Of a stretch of 17,003 nucleotides of DNA, positions 1-6,714 are shown piece by piece. The translations under genes and the position numbers were made by a program. Origin of the DNA: Gammaproteobacteria bacterium UBA2955 (GTDB taxonomy: Bacteria; Pseudomonadota; Gammaproteobacteria; Pseudomonadales; Azotimanducaceae). Each line of letters opens with the position of its first letter. Positions within the stretch are counted from its first letter, which is position 1. The notes beneath the pieces were generated by a model. The model worked only from the letters and a program-made list of their open reading frames with translations. It was not told the DNA's origin and did not search any database. The DNA lies in the NCBI GenBank assembly GCA_002348825.1, contig DEBN01000034.1, positions 1 to 17,003 of the forward strand, given 5' to 3'.

Positions 1-38
1 ATGGCTATTGCAATTGATAGGCGTGAGAGCTTTGGGAG

Positions 39-115
39 TGGCGCGCCCACCAGGACTCGAACCTGGAACCTACAGCTTAGAAGGCTGTTGCACTATCCAG
101 TTGTGCTATGGGCGC
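39..115 (-). tRNA. tRNA-Arg (anticodon TCT)
   Basis: On the minus strand this 77-nt stretch folds as a complete cloverleaf. The acceptor stem pairs GCGCCCA with TGGGCGC, followed by discriminator G and an encoded CCA. The D stem is GCAC/GTGC. The anticodon stem ACAGC/GCTGT encloses the loop CTTCTAA, so the anticodon is TCT and reads AGA codons. The T arm carries the standard GGTTCGAGTCC. All parts are canonical, so the gene looks functional. It is read in the same direction as the amidohydrolase gene upstream of it, with about 86 bases between them. No clear intrinsic terminator is visible in the 38 bases before the window edge. Confidence 0.97.
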
Positions 116-201
116 AAATGCTGCGAACGCGAGTGTTTTGAACCGAGCGAATTCTACCTCAAAGGTCGCAGCCGGCGCGCCCGATGTAACAACAAAATGG
201 C

Positions 202-1362
202 CTATTCGGCAGCTAATTCTTGCTCCACGACGCGTGCAAAGAAGCTGCCGCCATAGACCAAGGCATCGTCATTGAAATCGTAGCTGGGGTTATGCAACGC
301 ACCGCTGTTTTCACCGTTGCCAATAATCACATAACAGCCCGGGACCTTTCCGGTCATAAAGGAAAAATCCTCGGACCCGGTACCCGCGGCGCCGCGACGG
401 ATGACATTGGCGTCACCCACGAGGTCGCTGCAGACGTCTCCTGCAAACGTTGTGGCCTCTGCCTCGTTCATTACCGGCTGAAACAACACACGAAATGATA
501 TTTCTGCGCGGGCCCCGTGAGCTTCACAGATACTATTGGCCAGATTGGTCACTCTGGTTTCAATGGTCTCCATTTGTTCCATTGAAAACGTGCGGACAGT
601 GCCTGCTAGGCTCGCCGAGTCAGGAATGACATTATAGGCGTCGCCCGCCTGCACCTTGGTGATCGAGACCACGGCGCTGTCATTGGGCGATACCACTCTA
701 GATACGATCGTCTGCAAAGCGCTGATCAAAGTAGCGGCTATGGGAATCGGGTCGACCGCCAAATGCGGGTAGGCCCCGTGCCCGCCTTTACCCTGTATTT
801 CGATATCAAAAAATGCCCCCGCGGCCGTGCGGATACCGGGAACTGCGGCAAACTTACCTATCGGCAACCCTGGCCCATTGTGCATGGCGTACACGCGATC
901 GCATGGAAAGCGCTCAAATAGCCCATCGTCGATCATTGCCGAGGCACCGCCCAGGCCCTCCTCGGCGGGTTGGAAAATGAAATTGACTTGGCCGCGGAAA
1001 TCCTTGGTTGATGCTAAGTACTTCGCTGCGGCCAACAGCATCACCGTATGCCCGTCGTGACCGCAGGCGTGCATAACGCCTTTGCGGGTCGAACTGTGCG
1101 GGAAGTGATTCTGTTCGACGATCGGCAGCGCATCCATATCGGCACGCAATCCAATTGAGCGGGTCTCATTGCCCTCACGCAGCACCCCTACCAGGCCAGT
1201 CTTACCAACTCCACGATGCACCTGCACTCCAAATTCCTCGAGCTTCTGCGCCACAAAATCTGAGGTTCGATTTTCCTCAAACCCAAGTTCAGGGTGGGCG
1301 TGAAGGTCTCTGCGCCAGGCCGTCAATTCCTCCTGCATCGCCTCAATATCTGCAATCAACAT
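202..1362 (-). CDS. M20 family amidohydrolase (hippurate/N-acyl-amino-acid hydrolase type)
   Basis: This 386-residue protein has the usual length of the M20D amidohydrolases, which cleave the amide bond of N-acyl or N-aroyl amino acids with two metal ions. Visible family motifs are RRDLHAHPELGFEE (17-30), RADMDALP (73-80), MHACGHDGHT (97-106, metal ligands Cys100 and His102), QPAEEG (131-136, catalytic Glu and metal Glu), His161 in MHNGP, GKGGHGAYPH (191-200, lid domain), GTGSEDFSF (327-335) and ALHNP (His357). There is no signal peptide, so it is probably cytoplasmic. The ATG at 1362 follows AGGGAG on the minus strand at good spacing. It is divergent from the exported block starting at 1631. 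The family is certain; hippurate, indole-acetyl-amino acid or acetyl-diaminopimelate-like substrates cannot be told apart. Confidence 0.93.
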   Translation of the reverse strand: MLIADIEAMQEELTAWRRDLHAHPELGFEENRTSDFVAQKLEEFGVQVHRGVGKTGLVGVLREGNETRSIGLRADMDALPIVEQNHFPHSSTRKGVMHACGHDGHTVMLLAAAKYLASTKDFRGQVNFIFQPAEEGLGGASAMIDDGLFERFPCDRVYAMHNGPGLPIGKFAAVPGIRTAAGAFFDIEIQGKGGHGAYPHLAVDPIPIAATLISALQTIVSRVVSPNDSAVVSITKVQAGDAYNVIPDSASLAGTVRTFSMEQMETIETRVTNLANSICEAHGARAEISFRVLFQPVMNEAEATTFAGDVCSDLVGDANVIRRGAAGTGSEDFSFMTGKVPGCYVIIGNGENSGALHNPSYDFNDDALVYGGSFFARVVEQELAAE

Positions 1363-1424
1363 GTCTTTCTCCCTGCGCCAAGATCACCTTGAATGTATAC
1401 GATCTATCCCTGAGTTCAACGCAA

Positions 1425-1430
1425 ATTATA
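1425..1430 (-). promoter_or_regulatory. Candidate -10 element for the M20 amidohydrolase gene
   Basis: Read on the minus strand, 1425-1430 is a perfect TATAAT about 62 bases upstream of the ATG at 1362. That would give a leader of roughly 55 bases. No convincing -35 hexamer lies 16-18 bases further upstream (the 17-base position reads GCTAAC), so this is a half-supported promoter. The 268-base region between the two divergent genes must also hold the promoter of the 1631 gene, for which I see no strong match. Confidence 0.35.
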
Positions 1431-1618
1431 ACCTCCCCTTAGAAACCGTTAGCGGCGAGGACTCAATATCGCGATACACAAAATATCCCTTACACAACAG
1501 TTGCCGACTACACAGCATCGTTCCAAGGCAGCCTAAGCAGGAGAGTTTTAAGGATTGTTTCGTTGGCGAATCCACATCACTATATCGCGCATCCGACTGA
1601 TCCTTTTTTCAGCTACGC

Positions 1619-1625
1619 AGGAGGG
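1619..1625 (+). promoter_or_regulatory. Strong ribosome binding site deciding a TTG start
   Basis: AGGAGGG sits five bases before TTG at 1631. This near-perfect anti-16S match, together with a signal peptide that begins at once in the same frame, fixes an otherwise doubtful non-ATG start. No ATG in the frame gives a plausible export signal. Confidence 0.8.
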
Positions 1626-1630
1626 AAATA

Positions 1631-3160
1631 TTGGCCGATTTACATATTCGATGCCGGATTCTTGCGCTCTTTATCTGCGCCTCACTGTGTCCGACGGCAG
1701 GCTATGCCGGCGAGTTGCAAGTTGGATTCGCGCAGCTTGCGATCACCCCGGAAATCGTCGATCAGTGGGTCGATGTCAACGATGACGCCCAGTTTGACCC
1801 TGATATAGATGAATGGACCGACCTCAATGGCAACGGTGTATTCGACCCCGTCTGGATCGCGGGCTTTCAAAAACAACGGGCCGCCCAAGGGGTTAAAGAT
1901 GATCTGATGGCGGTTGCGGTTGTTATTGATGACGGCGATCGTCGGATAGCAATCGTCGCCACCGACACCATCGGTTTGATGCGCAAATTTGTGCTCGAAG
2001 TGCGTGGCTCCGTCCCCAGCGACTGGGGCATCGACTATTTGATGGTACATGCTACCCACAACCATGAAGGACCGGATACCCAAGGCTTATGGGGCCCCGG
2101 ATTCTTTACCAGCGGTATAGACAGCGACTACATGCTGAGCCTGCAGCGAGCGATTCTTACGGCTGTCGAATCGGCGATCGACAACTTAGAGCCGGCAGAG
2201 CTGTCTATTGCGCGGATTAAAACGGACCCGCGCACCCCAATTAAAGACAAGCGTAAACCCATTATTATCGATGAAGACATTCGAGCGCTGCTGTTTCGGC
2301 GCCCAGACCAATCGGTTATCGGCACGGTGGTTAACTTTGGCATTCACGTAGAACTGGCGTGGGACAAAAATCTGCTTTTGACCTCTGATATTGCGGGCTA
2401 TCTGCGTAAGGGCGTCAGTGAGGGCATTTACTACGGCGACGAACTGCACTTAACCGGCCTCGGCGGCACCACATTGTGGCTTACAGGGAATATCGGGGGC
2501 CTGATGACCTCGGGGCCCAGCGATCCGATCTACGATATATTTTTACAGCAAAGCATAACCAGTGCCGGACATGACAAAGCTCGAGCGTTCGGTCACAGCT
2601 TGGCACGCAGCGTGATCAATGCGGCCACGCAACAGGAATTCGTACCCTCACCGCAGCCACAACTGACTATACGCGCCCATGAGATCGAGTTAGGCATCGA
2701 CAATTTCATGCTGGCTTTGGGAACACTGACGGGACTTGTCGACAGTGACCCTAAGTTGCATCTAACGCCACCGTTCGTGCGTTATTTAAGCGAAGTTGCG
2801 TTCATTCAATTAGGTCATGCAACGATTACCGGTATTCCGGGCGAGTTGTACCCGGAAATCGCGGTAGGCGGCATCGAGAATCCGGTGGGTGCAGACTACG
2901 TTATGGCGCCTCAAGAAGTGCCGCATTTGCGCAGCCAGTTACCGGGCGATGTAAATCTGATGGTTAACCTCGCGAACGACGCCATCGGCTACATTATCCC
3001 GAAGAGTGAATGGGACAACGCAGCGCCGTGGATTTACGGAGAGAGCGAAGAAACCTACGGCGAAATCGTGTCTTTAGGGCCGGATACTGCACCGGCCATC
3101 CACCGCGCTGTGACCGAGGTGATCAGCAGCGATCAGTCAATCAAGACCCCGGGTCACTGA
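1631..3160 (+). CDS. Exported neutral/alkaline ceramidase-like metallo-hydrolase
   Basis: A 509-residue protein starting at TTG with a strong Shine-Dalgarno site. Residues 1-26 form a Sec signal peptide (RCR, hydrophobic core, then AGYA before GELQ), so it is periplasmic or secreted. Two acidic loops, DVNDDAQFD (48-56) and DLNGNGVFD (64-72), look like EF-hand/dockerin-type calcium loops. ATHNHEGPD (141-149), NFGIHVE (235-241), TSD (251-253), GIPGELYPEI (401-410) and NDAIGYIIP (449-457) follow the order of the neutral ceramidase N-terminal fold. Likely zinc ligands are His143 or His145, His239, Glu405 and Tyr476. The segment expected to hold the ceramidase serine (GDVSPN in classical enzymes) reads TGNIGGLM (285-292), without a serine, so true ceramidase activity is doubtful. 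The next gene begins 27 bases later, suggesting one transcript. The family is fairly sure; the substrate is unknown. Confidence 0.82.
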   Translation: MADLHIRCRILALFICASLCPTAGYAGELQVGFAQLAITPEIVDQWVDVNDDAQFDPDIDEWTDLNGNGVFDPVWIAGFQKQRAAQGVKDDLMAVAVVIDDGDRRIAIVATDTIGLMRKFVLEVRGSVPSDWGIDYLMVHATHNHEGPDTQGLWGPGFFTSGIDSDYMLSLQRAILTAVESAIDNLEPAELSIARIKTDPRTPIKDKRKPIIIDEDIRALLFRRPDQSVIGTVVNFGIHVELAWDKNLLLTSDIAGYLRKGVSEGIYYGDELHLTGLGGTTLWLTGNIGGLMTSGPSDPIYDIFLQQSITSAGHDKARAFGHSLARSVINAATQQEFVPSPQPQLTIRAHEIELGIDNFMLALGTLTGLVDSDPKLHLTPPFVRYLSEVAFIQLGHATITGIPGELYPEIAVGGIENPVGADYVMAPQEVPHLRSQLPGDVNLMVNLANDAIGYIIPKSEWDNAAPWIYGESEETYGEIVSLGPDTAPAIHRAVTEVISSDQSIKTPGH

Positions 3161-3187
3161 CCAACAACTAGGCAAGAGGTTTGCTAA

Positions 3188-6100
3188 ATGTTGCCAAGAC
3201 TTATCGTTATAACGCTTTTTCTTATGGGCTGTGGAGGCGGCTCCGGTGGCGGCTCGGACCCTACGCCTGCCAGCTCTGCTTCGAACACGACACCAAGCAC
3301 AGCGAGCTCTAGCACTACGAGCTCGGGCTCAGCAAATGTGGCCACCGCGGGGTGTTCAAAATCGGTCAGTAATACGTCGACCGTTTACTGGCCGGAGAAT
3401 ACCTGGCAAACGGCAACACCAGAAACCTCGGGAATGTGCCCAGACGCTATAGATGCTGCCTTGGAATACGCTTTTGCTGCGGGCAACGACACTGGCGCTG
3501 TGCTGATTATAAAAAATGGTGCCATTGTGGCCGAGCGCTACGCTGAGGACCGAGACTCGTCAAGCTTAGTCACCAGCTGGTCGGTCGCCAAAAGCGTCAC
3601 CAGCGCTCTGGTCGGTGCAGCCCTTGAGTCAGGCGACATCAAAGGTTTGGCGGAGCCCCTGGGAAACTATTTCGGCGCATGGGCAGATACACCAAAGGCA
3701 GCGATCACAGTGGAGCACTTGTTGACGGTAAAAACAGGGCTTGAGTTGCTTGGCGACGAAGATGGGGACGGCGTTCCGGACGGCGGCGACCTGTATCTTG
3801 CCGCTGATCAAGTGGCGCTATCGTTGTCCCGCGAATTGATCGGCACTCCTGGCGAGCAGCTCCACATCTACTCTAACTCTGACGTCATGCTTGCGGGCGA
3901 GCTGGTTCGACAAGCAACAGGGCAGTCCCCAGCAGAGTACTGGAACAACGGTATCGCCAACAAATTAGGAATCACCAGCGCATGGTGGACCGACGAATCA
4001 GGTCAAGTTTTAAGTTACTGCTGTCTGGATGCCACACCAAGAGATTTCGCAAAGTTCGGCCTGCTCTATGCACGAAAAGGGCTTTGGCAGGACCAACAAG
4101 TTATCAGCGCCGACTGGATTAGCCACAGCACCCAGCCGGCAAAGTTCGGCACCTACGGATATTACTGGTGGCCAGCGGCACAAGGCGGCTATGCCGCACT
4201 GGGCGTTATGGGCCAGTTAATCGGCATTTATCCTGAACACGACTTAGTTGTACTGCGGTTCAGCCGCTATGTACGTCGAGGCGATGGCAGCACGGTTCGC
4301 ACAGGTGACAACTACCACAACACAAATGAACCAGCGAATTTCTCTAACGAAGTGTTTTTGAACAAAGTTATCGACGCTCTGGAACCACCGCCTAGCAGCG
4401 GCACCAGCAATGCAGCCCCGACCACATCCATCACCCCAAGTCAGACTGTTACCGTGGGTTCTACGGTGGATTTGCTGGCTGCGCAAAACCAAGATCCCGA
4501 CGCCAACCCACTGACCTACCACTGGCGTCTGCTTAGCAAACCGACCGGCAGCGAAGCGGTTATAGCGGGCGTGGGCGAGAACGTTAATTTTTCCGCTGAC
4601 GAATTAGGTGAATACCTGATCGAGTTGTTCGTATCCGACGGTGCACTGCAATCGGAATCGATACAAACGACCGTTACTGTGAGCAATAACCGAGACATAG
4701 TGGCCGGCGGCACTGATCAGGGCTTTTGGCCGGTTTATGCCGGCAACAACGCAAGCATGAAATATTCGCCACTCGCTCAAATCGCTCAAAACAATCTGTC
4801 AGACCTCGCTGTCGCTTGGCGCTGGCGCTCGCCTGACAACGATATCGGTGGGGTACAAAACACTGCTTTTGAGGCGACACCACTATTTATTGATGGAGTG
4901 CTTTATACCAGCACATCATTTAGCCAAGTTTCCGCGATCAATGGCGCGAACGGTGAAACGCTATGGCAATACGATCCAGAAACTTACCGCTACGCCCGCC
5001 CGCCTAACAATGGCTATTTGCATCGAGGTGTTTCCTACCATGAAACAACTGCGGGCAAAACCGTGCATATGCCGACTGGCGACGGTCGGCTGCTTGCGCT
5101 TAATGCGGTGACTGGAAAACCGAGAACAAATTTCGGCGACTCGGGTTTTGGCAGCGTTGATCTGCTTAAAGACATTCCGCGACTGAATCAATCCACTATG
5201 CAGTTGTCCGACGCCCACGATCAGCCGGATGCGCCGGATTTTGCGGGTATCGTCAGCCAAGTTGGCAACAGTTCTCCCGGTATTATGTGCAATGGTGTGC
5301 TGGTTTTAGGCTCCAGCGTTCACGACGGTGAAGTACTGCCCCCCTCCCCGCCCGGCGACGTACGCGGCTTTGATCCGACCACCGGACAGCTACTGTGGAC
5401 CTTTCATACGGTACCTCGCGAAGGCGAATACGGCGTTGACACCTGGGAGCAGGACAGCTGGAAAGTTAATGGCAATACCAACGTGTGGCCACCCATGAGC
5501 GTGGATGAATCTTTGGGCATGGTTTATCTACCCACCGGCGTGCCGACAAATAACTATTACGGCGGCCAGAGACTCGGCGACAATTTATTCGCCAACAGCC
5601 TCGTCGCCTTAGACTGTGCCTCGGGACAGCGGCAATGGCATTTCCAGACGGTGCATCACGATATCTGGGACTACGATTTACCCGCAGCGCCCAATCTGAT
5701 TGATATCGTAGTGGACGAGGAACCCATCAAAGCCGTCGCGCAAGTGTCAAAACAGGGCTTTTTGTTTGTTTTTAATCGCGTAACCGGTAAACCCGTTTGG
5801 CCGATTGAAGAGACACCCGTACCCGCTTCCGATGTTCCCGGCGAGCGCGCGGCAGCTACTCAGCCAATTCCCAGCTGGCCACCACCCTTCGTGCGTCAGG
5901 GCAGTTCAGCCGAAGATATGATCGACCCATACAGCGCCGAGAGCTACGACACTGGCCCTCTGTATACGCCACCCACCACCAAAGGCCTTATCATTACTCC
6001 TGGCGAGGGCGGAGGCGCTAATTGGGGCGGCGCTGCATTCGATCCAACAACCCAAATCCTTTATGTCGCAGGATTTGGACCGCTCACCCATTTAGTTGCG

Positions 6101-6499
6101 CTGGAGTACGGCGGCTCAGAGAACTTTTATTATGCGCGGCCCGAACTGTTCTTCGGTCCGACAACCGGTTCGCCCTATCCCGGTAACGGTTCCACTATTA
6201 CCGCGTATGACATGAATAGCGGCAATATCCTCTGGCAAGTACCTGGCTCTTCGGATTCGACAATAATCGGCAACGCGGCGGTTATCGTTAGCGGTGACCT
6301 GCTGGTGTATAAAAACTCGTCATTACAAACGCTGAATTTTTTCGATAAAAACGACGGTACGCTACTGCGCTCGGTCGCGCTTGGCGGCCGGCCCACAGGC
6401 AGCCCCATGACCTACCTGCATAACGACAAGCAATACATCGCGGTCGCTGTAGGACGGCAGGACGAACTAATGGAAATTGTGGCGCTGTCGCTGCCCTAG
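3188..6499 (+). CDS. Lipoprotein fusing a serine hydrolase, a PKD-like domain and a PQQ-dependent dehydrogenase
   Basis: An uninterrupted 1103-residue protein. Residues 1-15 are a lipoprotein signal ending in the lipobox LMGC (acylated Cys15), followed by a Gly- and Ser/Thr-rich tether to about residue 55. Residues about 70-395 are a class C beta-lactamase/6-aminohexanoate-dimer-hydrolase-like fold: SVAK (Ser132, Lys135) is the SxxK nucleophile motif, YSN (228-230) the second motif, and GVMGQ (339-343) lies in the third active-site region. An acidic loop at 190-201 resembles a calcium site. Residues about 408-500 look like a PKD/Ig-type domain. Residues about 510-1103 are a quinoprotein propeller with repeated TGxxxW-type blades, GSSVHDG (708-714), HHDIWDYD (823-830) and SKQGFLFVFNR (854-864); Lys855 aligns by motif with the active-site Lys of membrane glucose dehydrogenase. 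There is no CxxCH heme motif, so electrons must pass to a separate acceptor. A GAGG-type ribosome site precedes ATG 3188. The domain calls are strong; the substrate is unknown. Confidence 0.9.
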   Translation: MLPRLIVITLFLMGCGGGSGGGSDPTPASSASNTTPSTASSSTTSSGSANVATAGCSKSVSNTSTVYWPENTWQTATPETSGMCPDAIDAALEYAFAAGNDTGAVLIIKNGAIVAERYAEDRDSSSLVTSWSVAKSVTSALVGAALESGDIKGLAEPLGNYFGAWADTPKAAITVEHLLTVKTGLELLGDEDGDGVPDGGDLYLAADQVALSLSRELIGTPGEQLHIYSNSDVMLAGELVRQATGQSPAEYWNNGIANKLGITSAWWTDESGQVLSYCCLDATPRDFAKFGLLYARKGLWQDQQVISADWISHSTQPAKFGTYGYYWWPAAQGGYAALGVMGQLIGIYPEHDLVVLRFSRYVRRGDGSTVRTGDNYHNTNEPANFSNEVFLNKVIDALEPPPSSGTSNAAPTTSITPSQTVTVGSTVDLLAAQNQDPDANPLTYHWRLLSKPTGSEAVIAGVGENVNFSADELGEYLIELFVSDGALQSESIQTTVTVSNNRDIVAGGTDQGFWPVYAGNNASMKYSPLAQIAQNNLSDLAVAWRWRSPDNDIGGVQNTAFEATPLFIDGVLYTSTSFSQVSAINGANGETLWQYDPETYRYARPPNNGYLHRGVSYHETTAGKTVHMPTGDGRLLALNAVTGKPRTNFGDSGFGSVDLLKDIPRLNQSTMQLSDAHDQPDAPDFAGIVSQVGNSSPGIMCNGVLVLGSSVHDGEVLPPSPPGDVRGFDPTTGQLLWTFHTVPREGEYGVDTWEQDSWKVNGNTNVWPPMSVDESLGMVYLPTGVPTNNYYGGQRLGDNLFANSLVALDCASGQRQWHFQTVHHDIWDYDLPAAPNLIDIVVDEEPIKAVAQVSKQGFLFVFNRVTGKPVWPIEETPVPASDVPGERAAATQPIPSWPPPFVRQGSSAEDMIDPYSAESYDTGPLYTPPTTKGLIITPGEGGGANWGGAAFDPTTQILYVAGFGPLTHLVALEYGGSENFYYARPELFFGPTTGSPYPGNGSTITAYDMNSGNILWQVPGSSDSTIIGNAAVIVSGDLLVYKNSSLQTLNFFDKNDGTLLRSVALGGRPTGSPMTYLHNDKQYIAVAVGRQDELMEIVALSLP

Positions 6500-6714
6500 G
6501 TTTGGTACTGGCTAGGTCGCTTGCGATAGCGTGCCGCTGAATGCGCTAGACATTGAGTGAACCCCATGCGAACTTTGTCGACGCTGACCATTAATCAACG
6601 AGTACAGTGCTCTGAGTAAAGACGACCCCGAAAAAAGCTTTTAAAAGTGACGCGGTTTTGCCAAGTCAAAGCGCTCCGAACACAGTCTCAAAATCTAGCA
6701 TCAAGGGTGCCATA
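6500..6714 (+). other. Intergenic region between the fusion lipoprotein and the S9 peptidase
   Basis: These 215 bases hold no convincing gene. An imperfect hairpin at 6511-6530 (GCTA, two unpaired G, TCG / CGA, TAGC) follows the fusion gene but has no T run. A near-palindrome at 6600-6612 (GAGTAC-A-GTGCTC, one mismatch) could be an operator, and an AT-rich patch lies at 6631-6646. The gap leaves room for a separate promoter for the peptidase gene, but I found no good -35/-10 pair. The reading frame is open from TTG 6658 into the peptidase, but that start lacks a ribosome site. Confidence 0.35.

Noticed and set aside
8..256. 82-codon plus-strand frame containing PPGLEPGTYSLEG
   Set aside because: It is the antisense reading of the tRNA-Arg gene and the end of the amidohydrolase gene; such translations of tRNA complements are a well-known annotation artefact.
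3188..6499. Possibility that the PQQ fusion is a frameshift artefact joining two genes
   Set aside because: The frame runs without a stop through both domains and a coherent PKD-like linker; the PQQ domain has no signal peptide or ribosome site of its own at its start. Read-level confirmation would still be useful.
6658..6714. TTG start extending the S9 peptidase by 19 residues
   Set aside because: There is no Shine-Dalgarno site before it, and ATG 6715 gives a normal signal peptide with AAGGGTG in front.
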